DNA of 64,000 nt from Rhodoferax mekongensis (GTDB lineage: Bacteria; Pseudomonadota; Gammaproteobacteria; Burkholderiales; Burkholderiaceae_C), in contig NZ_CP132507.1 in NCBI RefSeq assembly GCF_032191775.1, positions 3,001,001 to 3,065,000 of the forward strand, written 5' to 3'. Position numbers and translations under genes: made by a program. Below, in pieces: positions 35,699-45,417 of the stretch; positions within the stretch are counted from its first letter, which is position 1, and each line of letters begins with the position of its first letter. Under the pieces are notes generated by a model that had not been told where the DNA came from, did not search any database, and saw nothing but the letters and a program-made list of their open reading frames with translations.

Positions 35699-36739
35699 AT
35701 GACAACACCCCGACACATCGCCATCGTGGGCGCCGGCATGGCAGCCATCACCTGTGCGCGCACACTGGTCCAGGCCGGTCATACCGTCACCGTGTTTGAA
35801 AAAAGCCGTGGCCCCGGCGGACGCATGTCGACGCGGGAAAGCGCCTTCGGCACCTTTGACCATGGCGCCCAGTACTTCACTGTGCGGGATGCGCGTTTCA
35901 CCCAGGCCCTGCAAACCACGCCCGGCCTGTGCCGCCCCTGGAGTGCCAACACCGTGCGCGTGCTGGACTCGCATGGGCGCGTCGCTGCCGCAGCCCTGCC
36001 CGGCCGCGATGCGCACTGGGTGCCTGTACCCGGCATGAACGCCTTGTTGCGCGCATGGGCCAAGCCACTGCTGGATGCAGGCCAACTCCTAGTGAACACC
36101 CGCGTGACGGCGCTGGAACAGGATTCCTTGCACAAAAAGAAATGGCAGTTGCGCACCTCGGGCGATGCGGGTACCAACCATGTTTATGGCGGCTTCGACG
36201 AGGTCATTCTCGCCATCCCCCACCCCCAAGCCCAAGAACTGCTGGCCACCACCCCCAAAGGCGCCGCGCTGGCCAAGAAAACCTCCAAAGTCTCCGTCGC
36301 TCCCTGCTGGACCCTGATGCTGGCCTACCCCCAGGCGGTGCAGCCCGGCCTCACTACCTTGGGCCCGCAGTGGAACGCCGCACGCAGCACCCACCACCGC
36401 GTGGCTTGGTTGTCACGTGAATCCAGCAAGCCCGGCCGCGGCAAGGTCGAGCGCTGGACAGTGCAGGCCAGTGCAGCCTGGTCCCAGGAGCATTTGAACG
36501 ACACCCCTGATCGCATTCAGGCCAAGCTGATCAAGGCCTTTGCTGAAATCACCGGCATCCGTGCCGAACCCGCCCACGCGCAAGTGCACCGCTGGCTTTA
36601 TGCCAAAACCGAAGCGCCCTTGGGCGAGAGCTTTTTGTGGGATAGCAAATCCGGCATCGGCGTGTGTGGTGACTGGTGCATAGGCCACCGCGTGGAAGAC
36701 GCGTTTGTCTCCGGCCTGGAACTTGCACTGGCAATATAG
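35699..36739 (+). CDS. Renalase-like FAD/NAD(P)-dependent amine oxidoreductase
   Basis: FAD flavoprotein of 346 residues related to renalase and the amine oxidase superfamily. The dinucleotide motif [15 protein letters not shown] is followed by [15 protein letters not shown] and [12 protein letters not shown], typical of bacterial renalase-like proteins; near the C-terminus [21 protein letters not shown] is the second FAD contact. It starts 62 bases after the LysR gene and ends next to a GC-rich repeat. Substrate uncertain; bacterial renalases oxidise isomeric beta-NAD(P)H. Confidence 0.85.
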   Translation: MTTPRHIAIVGAGMAAITCARTLVQAGHTVTVFEKSRGPGGRMSTRESAFGTFDHGAQYFTVRDARFTQALQTTPGLCRPWSANTVRVLDSHGRVAAAALPGRDAHWVPVPGMNALLRAWAKPLLDAGQLLVNTRVTALEQDSLHKKKWQLRTSGDAGTNHVYGGFDEVILAIPHPQAQELLATTPKGAALAKKTSKVSVAPCWTLMLAYPQAVQPGLTTLGPQWNAARSTHHRVAWLSRESSKPGRGKVERWTVQASAAWSQEHLNDTPDRIQAKLIKAFAEITGIRAEPAHAQVHRWLYAKTEAPLGESFLWDSKSGIGVCGDWCIGHRVEDAFVSGLELALAI

Positions 36740-36814
36740 CCCCCACGCTCCGCCGCTCCGCGGGTCGCTGCCCCCCAAGGGGGCCTTCGCGCCTTGGGGC
36801 GGCCCGGCGGCGCT
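36740..36814. repeat. GC-rich palindromic intergenic repeat
   Basis: Seventy-five bases immediately after the stop of the FAD gene: CCCCCACGCTCCGCCGCTCC, a middle with CCCCCCAAGGGGGCC, and an end GGGGCGGCCCGGCGGCGCT. The C-run/G-run pairs can form nested hairpins. I recall almost the same sequence as a frequent intergenic element in Acidovorax/Rhodoferax-type genomes; this is memory, not a search. It occupies most of the gap before gluQ and leaves only about 20 bases of leader. Confidence 0.6.
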
Positions 36815-36834
36815 CACGCCAGAATATCTTCCCC

Positions 36835-37776
36835 ATGTACCGAGGTCGTTTTGCCCCCTCCCCCACGGGCCCGCTGCATGCGGGCTCTTTGCTTGCTGCA
36901 CTGGCCAGCTGGCTGGACGCCCGCGCCCATGGCGGGCAATGGTTGGTGCGCATCGAAGATGTGGACACGCCACGCTGCGTGCCCGGTGCAGACCAATTCA
37001 TCCTGCAGCAACTGGCCACCTGCGGACTATTGCCCGATGAAACGCCCGTGTGGCAGAGCACGCGTTGCCCTCTGTACCGCGACGCCCTGGACCGGTTGAT
37101 TGTCAAGGGCATGGCCTACCCCTGTGCGTGCTCGCGCAAAGACATTGCGCTGGCTCGGGAAGCCTTGGGGGAAAGCAAGTCACGCCATGGCGAGTTGGTC
37201 TACCCCGGCACCTGCCGCGCGGGGCTGCACGGTCGCACCGGCCGTGCATGGCGATTCCGCACCGACCTGGCAGAAATCATGCGAAAAAAGGCGCCATCGC
37301 CCGAGGAATATGCGCAAGCAGCTACGGAAACAATAGCAATTCCAAGCCCGAACTGGGAATGGACAGACCGGCGACTCGGTCTCCAATCTCAGAATTTGTC
37401 GGGCGAAGTGGGTGACTTTGTGTTGCTGCGGGCAGATGGCCTCTGGGCCTACCAGCTGGCGGTGGTAGTAGACGATGCGGCACAAGGCATCACCCACATC
37501 GTGCGGGGGGCAGACCTGGCGGACAACACGGTGCGCCAGCTGGCGCTGCAGGCGGCGCTGGGGCTACCACCCGTGCAGTACCTGCACACGCCCTTGGAGC
37601 TGGGCCCCAATGGCGAAAAACTGAGCAAGCAAAACGGCGCTGCCGCACTGGACCTCTCAGACCCGCTGGCCGCGCTCAACCGCGCTGCGACCGCCTTGGG
37701 GCTGCAACCCCAGACCGGAGGTGTCCGCGCAGCCCTGCTTCACTGGACAGGCGAGTGGCGCCTGCGCTTTCCCTGA
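36835..37776 (+). CDS. gluQ: Glutamyl-Q tRNA(Asp) synthetase
   Basis: Attaches glutamate to queuosine in tRNA(Asp). The 313-residue protein is a truncated glutamyl-tRNA synthetase lacking an anticodon-binding domain. The HIGH-like motif is in [19 protein letters not shown] at the N-terminus and the KMSKS-like motif is KLSKQNGA; the zinc-binding Cys are in YPCACSRKD and YPGTCR. ATG 36835 is the family start. A dispersed repeat at 37290-37341 encodes about 17 in-frame residues ([17 protein letters not shown]), probably an insertion relative to other GluQ proteins. Confidence 0.95.
   Translation: MYRGRFAPSPTGPLHAGSLLAALASWLDARAHGGQWLVRIEDVDTPRCVPGADQFILQQLATCGLLPDETPVWQSTRCPLYRDALDRLIVKGMAYPCACSRKDIALAREALGESKSRHGELVYPGTCRAGLHGRTGRAWRFRTDLAEIMRKKAPSPEEYAQAATETIAIPSPNWEWTDRRLGLQSQNLSGEVGDFVLLRADGLWAYQLAVVVDDAAQGITHIVRGADLADNTVRQLALQAALGLPPVQYLHTPLELGPNGEKLSKQNGAAALDLSDPLAALNRAATALGLQPQTGGVRAALLHWTGEWRLRFP
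37290..37341 (-). repeat. Dispersed repeat, copy inside gluQ
   Basis: Plus-strand reading: GGCGCCATCGCCCGAGGAAT, ATGCGCAAGCAGCTACGGAA, ACAATAGCAATT. It aligns over its whole length with the reverse complement of 13071-13124. It is read in frame without a stop codon. Confidence 0.75.
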
Positions 37777-37794
37777 GCGGGATCACAAAGCCAA

Positions 37795-39357
37795 TCACGC
37801 CAACAGCAAAGTTCCTCGCTTTTCGTCTTCCACGGTGAACTGCGCCATCTGACGCACCAGCTCGGCTGCCTGCATCTTGAGGCTGCTGGCAGCGGCGGCG
37901 ATTTCTTCCACCAGTGCGGCGTTCTGTTGGGTGACCTGGTCCATTTGCATTACAGCGTCGCCCACCTGCGAAATACCACTGGATTGTTCCTGGCTGGCAG
38001 AGCTGATCTCCGCCAGGATGTTGCTCACACGCTGGGTTGCTTGCAGCATGTCCGCCATGGTGGCGCCGGCGTTGTCTGCCAGGGCAGAACCATGGGCTAC
38101 GCGCTCCACGCTGGCCCCGATCAAAGCCTTGATCTCTTTGGCCGCTTCCGCACTGCGTCCGGCCAGCGAGCGCACTTCAGACGCCACCACAGCAAAACCA
38201 CGGCCTTGTTCACCGGCTCTCGCCGCTTCCACCGCCGCGTTCAGGGCCAGAATGTTGGTCTGGAAGGCAATGCCTTCGATCACGCTGACAATGCCCGCAA
38301 TCTGAAGGGATGATTCGTTGATGCCACGCATGGTCTCCACCACCTGCTCCACGGCAGCGCCGCCCCGCTGAGCAACATCAGCCGCTTGTTTGGCAAGGAT
38401 GTTGGCTTGCGCGGCAGACTCGGCGTTCTGGTTCACGGCCGCGGTCAGCTCTTCCATGGAGGCCGCAGTTTCCTGCAGGGCACTCGCCTGGCTTTCTGTC
38501 CGGGCAGACAGGTCGTGGTTGCCCTGTGCAATTTCAGAGCTGGCGTTCGCAACATTGTCAGCCACACTACGCACCGTAGACACGGTACGGTTCAAACCCG
38601 TGCGCATGGTCTGGAGAGCATCCTGCAAAGCGCCCAAGCTGTCCGTGCGGCCCTCATCCAATGCCACATGCGTTGCCAGATCTCCCGCAGCGATCAATTT
38701 GGCTGCCTGCGTACTGCCACGCACCGGCTTCTGGATGCTGGCCAACACCACGCGGTACACCACAAAGACAGTCGCACCGGCAACCAAAGCCGTAACCAGC
38801 ATGGCTCCGGTACTGAAACTATGGGTGTCGTCAAAGTCTTTCATCGTGGCTGCGGCGAATGCATTGCCTTCCGTCACCGTGGCATCCACGCCGGCGCGGT
38901 GTTCGATGTAAAGGCCATGCACCGCGGCGAGGTTAGCCTTGGCGGCATCCATCTGGCCGGCGACCACCGGCTCCACAATCTGGCTGCGCGCCGCGGCAAT
39001 AAAGGCTTTGGCTGCCGTGTGCTGGGCACCCAGCAATTTGGCCTCCAGCCCAAAAGGCGGGTTTTTTGTCCAGTAGTCGACGCGCTGGGCGTATTCGGCG
39101 GCCAGCTCGTCAAAACGCTTTTTGCCATCCGCCGCATTCAGGCTCCCGTCCATCATCATCGAGAGCACCAAGCGCATCTCGATCAGGTACATGGGAGGCG
39201 GAAGGATGTCGGCCACCACATCCTTGGCCACGTAGACCTTGTTGGCCGAGTCGTCCAGCTTGTTGATGAAGTGATACCCCTCGGCCGCCACTGCGAGGGC
39301 AGCTGCCACACCAATCGTGCCCAGAAGGGCCATGACCCAGCGTAATGACTTGAACAT
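37795..39357 (-). CDS. Methyl-accepting chemotaxis protein
   Basis: Transmembrane chemoreceptor, 520 residues from ATG 39357. A first membrane helix (about 9-28) is followed by a periplasmic domain of about 150 residues, a second helix ([20 protein letters not shown]), HAMP-like region and a cytoplasmic signalling domain with the conserved hairpin tip [20 protein letters not shown] and [22 protein letters not shown]. No C-terminal CheR/CheB-binding pentapeptide is visible. The ligand is unknown. No other chemotaxis genes are nearby; the 225-base upstream region is strikingly AT-rich compared with the rest, without a promoter I can define. Confidence 0.94.
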   Translation of the reverse strand: MFKSLRWVMALLGTIGVAAALAVAAEGYHFINKLDDSANKVYVAKDVVADILPPPMYLIEMRLVLSMMMDGSLNAADGKKRFDELAAEYAQRVDYWTKNPPFGLEAKLLGAQHTAAKAFIAAARSQIVEPVVAGQMDAAKANLAAVHGLYIEHRAGVDATVTEGNAFAAATMKDFDDTHSFSTGAMLVTALVAGATVFVVYRVVLASIQKPVRGSTQAAKLIAAGDLATHVALDEGRTDSLGALQDALQTMRTGLNRTVSTVRSVADNVANASSEIAQGNHDLSARTESQASALQETAASMEELTAAVNQNAESAAQANILAKQAADVAQRGGAAVEQVVETMRGINESSLQIAGIVSVIEGIAFQTNILALNAAVEAARAGEQGRGFAVVASEVRSLAGRSAEAAKEIKALIGASVERVAHGSALADNAGATMADMLQATQRVSNILAEISSASQEQSSGISQVGDAVMQMDQVTQQNAALVEEIAAAASSLKMQAAELVRQMAQFTVEDEKRGTLLLA

Positions 39358-39582
39358 CCAAAATCCCTTCAGTGTGAACCCTGACAAGTTGGAAGACCAC
39401 TGCAATAGTGCGCCTCTGTGCGCAAACACACAAAAACACAATATATCATATTAGTGATATTGAACATAATTTTGTTAAAAACATTTTTCACAATGAAATA
39501 AATTCAGTGTTTTGAAAAATCGTTAGGCCGCCAACCAGACTGCCTACAATGCAGGCCCTGCTTCCCCTTCCAGCCCGCCGCC

Positions 39583-40371
39583 ATGACGAACCCCCATTCC
39601 GCTTCTCCCGACACCTCCGATGCACCCTCCTTGCCCGAGGAAGCAGCCAAGCCCTTCATGCGGACCATCAAGAGTTTTGTGAAGCGCGCCGGGCGCATGG
39701 GCAGCGGGCAGGAGCGCGCCATGGCGGAGTTGGGCCCCCAGTTTCTGGTGCCCTACCAGCCATCTGCTATCAATTTCGAAGCGGTCTTCGCAGGTGCAGC
39801 GGGTGCTGAAGCCCCAAACGATGCCAAACGCCCGGTCGTATTGGAAATCGGCTTCGGCATGGGCGAAGCCACAGCGCAAATTGCCCTGACCCTGCCGGGC
39901 ACCAACTTTTTGTGCTGTGAGGTGCATGAGCCCGGCGTGGGCGCTTTGCTCAAGCGCATCGGCGAACACAACATCCCCAACATCCGTATCTGCAACCACG
40001 ACGCGGTGGAAGTCATTGATCACATGCTCCCGCTGGCCAGCCTGGACGGTGTGCACATCTTCTTCCCCGACCCCTGGCACAAGACCAAGCACAACAAGCG
40101 CCGTCTGATCCAGTCGCCTTTGGTGGCCAAGTTGGCAGCCCGCCTCAAGCCGGGGGGCTACCTGCATGCCGCCACCGACTGGCAGCCTTATGCGGAACAA
40201 ATTCTGGAAGTGCTGAGTGCAGAACCCAAGCTCAAGAACCGCGCACTGCCCAATCACCCCGAACTGGCCGGCTATGCACCCAAACCGCACTACCGCCCGC
40301 TGACCAAGTTTGAAAATCGCGGCATCAAGCTGGGCCACGGGGTGTGGGACGTGGTGTTCGAGCGCGTCTAA
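39583..40371 (+). CDS. trmB: tRNA (guanine-N7)-methyltransferase
   Basis: Methylates G46 of tRNA using S-adenosylmethionine. The 262-residue protein has an N-terminal extension of about 70 residues, then [15 protein letters not shown] (SAM-binding), [14 protein letters not shown], and the signature [18 protein letters not shown] with its catalytic Asp. The end [18 protein letters not shown] is typical. ATG 39583 is preferred. The following pseudouridine synthase starts 43 bases later and may share the transcript. Confidence 0.95.
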   Translation: MTNPHSASPDTSDAPSLPEEAAKPFMRTIKSFVKRAGRMGSGQERAMAELGPQFLVPYQPSAINFEAVFAGAAGAEAPNDAKRPVVLEIGFGMGEATAQIALTLPGTNFLCCEVHEPGVGALLKRIGEHNIPNIRICNHDAVEVIDHMLPLASLDGVHIFFPDPWHKTKHNKRRLIQSPLVAKLAARLKPGGYLHAATDWQPYAEQILEVLSAEPKLKNRALPNHPELAGYAPKPHYRPLTKFENRGIKLGHGVWDVVFERV

Positions 40372-40414
40372 GCGCTTGGGCCTGCGCGGGACTTTTACAT
40401 AGCAGGCCCTCGCC

Positions 40415-41344
40415 ATGGCGCGCATCCGGCCCCTTGCACCTGCGGCACGCCACGGGGTGCGCCCCAGCTGCGTCGTCGTAACGCCAGGGCCTTGGAAGGA
40501 TCTGCTCGATTTTTTCTGCCAGCGCTTTCCCTCCGTGCCGGCGAGCACGTGGCAAAAGCGGTTTGCGTCTGAAGACATCATTGACGCTGACAACCAAGCA
40601 GCCCGCCCCACTGACGCGGCCACGGCGGGGCGGCGTCTGTACTACTTCCGCGCAGTGCCGGATGAACCCTCTATCCCCTTTCAGGAGGAAGTGATCTGGC
40701 AAGACGAACATCTGCTGGTGGTGGACAAGCCGCACTTTCTGCCCGTGGTGCCCAGTGGCAAACATGTGCGCGAGACCCTGCTCGCCCGCCTGCAGCTGCG
40801 TTTGAACCTGCCGGACCTCTCACCCGTCCACCGTATCGACAAAGACACCGCAGGATTGGTGCTGTTCAGCGTGCAACCCGTTGGCCGAAATGCCTACCAG
40901 GCCCTGTTCCGCGAACGGCGCGTGAGCAAATCCTACGAATGCATAGCCCCTTGGAAGCCGGGCCTGGTCTGGCCGCTGCACCGTGAAAGCCGGATTGGCG
41001 ACGCAGAGCACTTCATGCAACAAACCGAAGTACCGGGCGAGGTGAATGCCATCACCGACATCGAGCCACTGGAAGTAGCGGGCGATTGGGCCCGGTACGC
41101 GCTGCGCCCGTTGACCGGCCAGCGCCACCAGCTGCGGGTACACATGCATGCACTGGGTTTGCCCATCTTGTTTGACGGCATTTACCCGGAGCTGACTCCG
41201 GAAGGCACCAATGTCTACAGCCGCCCGCTGCAACTGCTGGCCAAAAGACTGGCATTCACCGATCCGCTGACCGGGGTGGCACGCGTGTTTGAGAGTCGCA
41301 GAAGTTTGCTGCCCTTGCAGACTGTGCAACATATCAGCGGCTAG
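40415..41344 (+). CDS. RluA family pseudouridine synthase
   Basis: Isomerises uridine to pseudouridine in rRNA or tRNA. The 309-residue protein has the catalytic-Asp motif VHRIDKDTAGLVLF, and downstream LTGQRHQLRVHMHALGLPIL. The N-terminal 90 residues are not a clear S4 domain, although STWQKRFASEDI recalls the RluA N-terminal region. In the family this pattern fits the TruC/RluA-like group acting on 23S or tRNA; the exact target cannot be given. It shares strand and proximity with trmB, another RNA modification gene. Confidence 0.9.
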   Translation: MARIRPLAPAARHGVRPSCVVVTPGPWKDLLDFFCQRFPSVPASTWQKRFASEDIIDADNQAARPTDAATAGRRLYYFRAVPDEPSIPFQEEVIWQDEHLLVVDKPHFLPVVPSGKHVRETLLARLQLRLNLPDLSPVHRIDKDTAGLVLFSVQPVGRNAYQALFRERRVSKSYECIAPWKPGLVWPLHRESRIGDAEHFMQQTEVPGEVNAITDIEPLEVAGDWARYALRPLTGQRHQLRVHMHALGLPILFDGIYPELTPEGTNVYSRPLQLLAKRLAFTDPLTGVARVFESRRSLLPLQTVQHISG

Positions 41345-41357
41345 CGCCCGAACTTAC

Positions 41358-41385
41358 TGCGCAAAACGCTATATTTTTGATAGCA
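41358..41385 (-). repeat. Dispersed repeat, shortened intergenic copy
   Basis: TGCGCAAAACGCTATATTTT followed by TGATAGCA corresponds to the central part of the reverse-oriented repeat. It lies between the converging pseudouridine synthase and rhomboid genes. Confidence 0.6.
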
Positions 41386-41412
41386 AAGCAGGGCTGTAAT
41401 CGCCAACCGCCC

Positions 41413-42516
41413 TCAAGGCCGCTCTTCGGCGCCCGACTTGTCCGCCGTGACTGCGGGCAGTTGCCCTCGTCGCAATTCCGCGGATTGCCGTTTGGCCTCT
41501 TTCGCACGGCTGGCCGCGTACGCTTGCATGGCAGCAAGGTTACCTGCTGAGGGCGCCAGACCCTGGGGCGAAGCCTGCATCAGGTATTCAAAGCTGTTCT
41601 CATAAGGTTTGACGACTTCGGCCTCTAACTGCCCCGCCACTGACTCAAACGATGCTCGACGGTTATGAACATCATTCAGAAGCGATGTCCAACGCTCATG
41701 GATTCGCTCGTCGTCCGAAAGAAAACGTTGAACACTCTGGCGCGCTTTGATTTCTTCGCCCAATCGGTAGACGGGCTCTGGCAACACCACACATAGCAAA
41801 GCGATAGCGCCGATCAATGCGATCGCCGACAAGCAAGGTCGGAGCCCGACTGCAGGGCTGCCTGATGTCCAGGGCTGCAATAACAAACCTGCCCACAACG
41901 CCCCCGCCACCAGTCCCCCGCCGTGGGCTGCATTGTCAATACCGGGCATGAACCACCCCAGAGCCAACATCAGCACCGAGAAACCGAGAGCGCCCCCGAA
42001 CAGCCAACGGAACTCGCCCGCCTCTACCTGTTTACGCTCGACCCACAAAAACACCAGCAAAGCCCCATAGAGGCCGAACACCGCGCCCGACGCACCTCCG
42101 GACACTGCGCGATTGCCCTGCACCACCAAGGACAGCAGATTTCCGCATACCCCGGCGCCCAGGTAGAGCGCGGCGAAGCGCCAGCGCCCCAACAAAGTCT
42201 CCAGCAAGCGACCGATGTCCCACAGCGCCCACATGTTCACCGCCAAGTGCCACACACCGAAGTGGATGAACATGGCACTCAACAGACGCCACCATTGACC
42301 ATCTTGGGTAGCAGGGGCGAAATTCGCGCCCCAATCCAACTGCACCCCGTTGACTGCATGCCACCAGCCGCCTCCAGCCAACGCGATCGCCAGAAAGACC
42401 ATCACATTCAGCACCATGAGACCCGCCGTCACCGGAGCCTCACGTGCGGGCGCGCGCATCAGGTCTGTCAGTGCGGGAGGGGGAGACATGGAAACATCAA
42501 ACGGCATAAGTGGCAC
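41413..42516 (-). CDS. Rhomboid family intramembrane serine protease
   Basis: Membrane protease that cleaves membrane helices. In 367 residues there are about six membrane segments in the first 230; the catalytic Ser is Ser143 in SGGASGAVFGLYG and the catalytic His is His198 in DNAAHGGGLVAG. WWRLLSAMFIHFGVWHLAVN is the conserved first loop region. The last ~130 residues form a soluble, partly coiled domain (RQSVQRFLSDDERIHERW) that is not part of the minimal rhomboid core; its role is unknown. Confidence 0.92.
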   Translation of the reverse strand: MPLMPFDVSMSPPPALTDLMRAPAREAPVTAGLMVLNVMVFLAIALAGGGWWHAVNGVQLDWGANFAPATQDGQWWRLLSAMFIHFGVWHLAVNMWALWDIGRLLETLLGRWRFAALYLGAGVCGNLLSLVVQGNRAVSGGASGAVFGLYGALLVFLWVERKQVEAGEFRWLFGGALGFSVLMLALGWFMPGIDNAAHGGGLVAGALWAGLLLQPWTSGSPAVGLRPCLSAIALIGAIALLCVVLPEPVYRLGEEIKARQSVQRFLSDDERIHERWTSLLNDVHNRRASFESVAGQLEAEVVKPYENSFEYLMQASPQGLAPSAGNLAAMQAYAASRAKEAKRQSAELRRGQLPAVTADKSGAEERP

Positions 42517-42546
42517 AGTCTACCGAGCAGCCAACTCGGGATTGGC

Positions 42547-43648
42547 TTATCGCCCGAAAGGTGCGGCCAGAGGTTCACCGACCAACACCCCTTGCGCCGG
42601 CCACGCCACACTGCGCCAATAGGCCTCCAAGGCAGTGGCGCCTTGCAAATAATTCAACAGCAACACTTGGGGGTGGGGAAACTTCTGCCAATGGTTGCAG
42701 GGTTCGCTCACCGTGCCGTAGCTGGCAGTGGCGCCAGCTTCCAGCCATTCCAGCGCCGTCATCTGCCCGGATGTGTTGGAGAGCTGGCCACCGAACGATG
42801 TCAGGTGGTCTGCCAGGGCACCGGGCAGCCAGTCAATGTTGGCAGGGTTTTCCACCCGCACTGCACCGGTCTGGAGGATCACCAAGCGGCCCGGCAGCTC
42901 CCCCTTGTCGGGCTGCACCCTGAGCTGTGCCCCCAGCGGCAGCATGGGGTCCGGCTGACCCATGGATGGCATGGGCGGATACCACGCCGCGCGCAGCATC
43001 CGCCGTGCGCAGGAACACCATGCTGGCAGGCGGCACGCCCCGCTTGCCCAGTTGCCGATCAGAGGCCACGCCGCGATCGATCAGCGCTATCCCACTCGCC
43101 ACGGTTTTGCCAGCCAGCAATATGCTGGGGCGCACCCCAAAATCAGTAAACGGCCGGACGCTGGCTTGGTTGAACAGGACCGACGGGGGACTGGGCGCAC
43201 AGGTCTGACTGCAAAGCTCAGGCACGAAGCCCAGCGTCAACGCGGACGTGATGGAGTTGCACTCCACGGCATACGGCTGCGTCCAGGCCAGCGCCAAGGC
43301 CTGCACCTTAGGCACCATTGCGGATTTGATTTCCAGAGCAAGCGCTTCAAACTCGGCAACATTCAGCGAGGCTTTCACCGGCATGGCCAGACGCAGCACT
43401 TGCTCAGCGGGTATGCCGCGCTGACGGGCATAGTGCTCACCCACGGCCACGGAGTAGGGGTCGTTGATGTTGATGACCAGCCCGATGTCTGCGGCGCCTA
43501 AATGCCCACCCACCCTTGGCACGCTAATCCACACCGGTTTGGCAGGCGAAACGCTTTGCGCCGCCACGGGGCCCAACATCGCGAAAAGCGCAAGGCTGGC
43601 ACAGACTGCCAGTCGCCCCAATGCTTTCAGGTCAAACCAGTTGCGCAT
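42547..43648 (-). pseudogene. TIGR03790 family exported protein, frameshifted
   Basis: Two reading frames together match one protein of about 367 residues. The first part from ATG 43648 has a signal peptide (LAVCASLALFAMLGPVAAQS) and family-like GLVININDPYSVAVGEHYARQR and PSILLAGKTVASGIALIDRG. It stays meaningful until VFLRTADAARG. The rest continues in the next frame from about 42990 (WYPPMPSMGQPDP to EPLAAPFGR), ending at 42547. The shift lies in a GC-alternating stretch about 42980-43000 and equals one extra base or two missing bases. Either a real recent mutation or a sequencing error. The function of the family is unknown. Confidence 0.75.
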
Positions 43649-45398
43649 CCAGCCAGCCCCGCAGGCTGTTGATGAAAGCCATGCCCTGCACTTGCGGCAG
43701 CTGCTCCACCCGCACCACCTGCTCTTTCAATCGTCCCTGTGCCAGCAGCACCTCGCGGCCCACGCCGGGCAACATGCCGCAGGACAAGGGTGGCGTGACC
43801 CACTGCCCGTCAAGCAGGAAAGCAATGTTGCCGCGCGTGCACTCGGTCACTTCGCCCTGCGAGTTGAAGAGAATGGTGTCAAAAACTGCCGGGTCGCTCG
43901 GCGTGAAGGCGTCGTAATGGGCGCGGCGGGTAGTCTTGAAACGCACGAACTCGCCATGCGCCTCCTCCAACGGACGATCGGCCAGTTGCAGCATCACCGG
44001 CACGGGTGTATCTGCCAGCGCAAACGCTTGGGCCGTGCATTGACCATCCGGCCGCAAGAGCACGCGCACACGCCACGCGCCAGCGGGATGTGATTGCACC
44101 ACCCCAGCCACGGCCTGCAGGACCTGCCCCTCATTCCACACAAAGCCAAAGTGGGCTGCCGCCTCTGCCATGCGTCGCAAATGCAAGGCCTGGTTGAGCA
44201 CTACGCCATCGCGGAGTGCCATGGTTTCCAGCAACTCAAAGGGCTGGCTGGCCCGCTCCAGAAACATGCGCTTGCTGCGCCATTCCTGCCATTCGCCCTC
44301 GGCTTGCGCGTCAAAAGTAATGCCACTACCAATACCGCAACGCGCCTCGCCGCCACGCACTGTGACGGTACGAATGGGCACATTGAAGGTCGTATGGCCA
44401 CCCGGGCGCACCACGCCCACCGCGCCGCAATACACCCCGCGCGCATCCGGCTCCAGTGCCCTGATCTGGCGCATGGCCTGTACCTTGGGCGCACCAGTCA
44501 CCGAGCCACAGGGAAACAGCGCTGCAAACAAGTCCCACAGGCGGGTGCCTTCGCGGGTGGTGGCGACCACGTCCGAGGTCATCTGCCACACCGTGGGCAG
44601 CGCCTCCAGATGAAACAGGCGCGGCACCTTGACACTGAAAGGCTGCGCCACACGGGAGAGGTCGTTGCGGATCAAATCCACAATCATCACGTTCTCGGCC
44701 AGCTCTTTGGGAGTGCTGCGCAAGCGCTCGGCGTTGGCCGCGTCTTCCTCCGGGGTTGCGCCTCGGGCGGCTGTGCCCTTCATGGGGCGGCTCAAAATGC
44801 GCTGACCATCCCAGTCGAAAAACAGCTCCGGCGACACCGACAACACCTGTTCGTCACCGGTATCGATGAAGGCGCCATAGGCTCGCGGCTGTGACCGCCG
44901 CAGCGCCGCAAAGTAGGCCCAGGCACTCTCTGCCGAGTTTGATGAAGGCGCAGCTGGAAACGGTGCCTCCAACTGCGCGGTGTAGTTCAACTGGTAAAAG
45001 TCACCAGCTGCAATGGCCTCGTGGATGCGCGCCATGTTGGCGTCAAACGCCTCGCGACTGATGCGCGGGGTCCAAGGCACATGCGGCTCCAGCCCTGTGG
45101 GCTGCTGCACATCGGCATCCGCCAAGGGCTGCGCGTGCACACCGAACCACGCCAACGGGCCTTCGGCCGCATGGACTTGTAGCGCCGCATCAAAAGCCGG
45201 TGCCGCCTCGTAGCGCACATAGCCCACGCACCACAAACCTTGACGGCTCAGTGCATCCACCTGCTCCAGGACGGGCCGCACCTCGGCTAGCGTGCGGGCT
45301 ACCAGCACCTGCTTCGGCTCACCAAAGGCGAGACGCACCGGGGGCTGGCCTGCGTGGTACGGGTCGCCGAACTCCAGCAGCGCGCGGGGAATCGTCAT
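43632..45398 (-). CDS. pabB: Aminodeoxychorismate synthase component I fused to aminodeoxychorismate lyase (PabB-PabC)
   Basis: Bifunctional enzyme of folate synthesis: chorismate to aminodeoxychorismate, then to p-aminobenzoate. The 588-residue protein has a PabB/TrpE-like domain (about 1-385: AGDFYQLNYTAQLEAPFP, ILSRPMKGTAARG, ENVMIVDLIRNDLSRVA, GIGSGITFDA) joined to a PLP-dependent PabC-like domain (from about 400: FELLETMALRDG, FKTTRRAHYDAF with the PLP Lys, ECTRGNIAFL). ATG 45398 is used; TTG 45404 is also in frame. The glutaminase PabA is not in the window. Confidence 0.93.
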   Translation of the reverse strand: MTIPRALLEFGDPYHAGQPPVRLAFGEPKQVLVARTLAEVRPVLEQVDALSRQGLWCVGYVRYEAAPAFDAALQVHAAEGPLAWFGVHAQPLADADVQQPTGLEPHVPWTPRISREAFDANMARIHEAIAAGDFYQLNYTAQLEAPFPAAPSSNSAESAWAYFAALRRSQPRAYGAFIDTGDEQVLSVSPELFFDWDGQRILSRPMKGTAARGATPEEDAANAERLRSTPKELAENVMIVDLIRNDLSRVAQPFSVKVPRLFHLEALPTVWQMTSDVVATTREGTRLWDLFAALFPCGSVTGAPKVQAMRQIRALEPDARGVYCGAVGVVRPGGHTTFNVPIRTVTVRGGEARCGIGSGITFDAQAEGEWQEWRSKRMFLERASQPFELLETMALRDGVVLNQALHLRRMAEAAAHFGFVWNEGQVLQAVAGVVQSHPAGAWRVRVLLRPDGQCTAQAFALADTPVPVMLQLADRPLEEAHGEFVRFKTTRRAHYDAFTPSDPAVFDTILFNSQGEVTECTRGNIAFLLDGQWVTPPLSCGMLPGVGREVLLAQGRLKEQVVRVEQLPQVQGMAFINSLRGWLDAQLV

Positions 45399-45417
45399 GG
45401 GCAAGCGCGCTGCAGGC

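Noticed and set aside
39763..39790. Weak similarity to the dispersed repeat inside trmB (CTATCAATTT)
   Set aside because: Only about ten bases match and the flanks differ; a similar weak match near 46450-46475 was rejected for the same reason.
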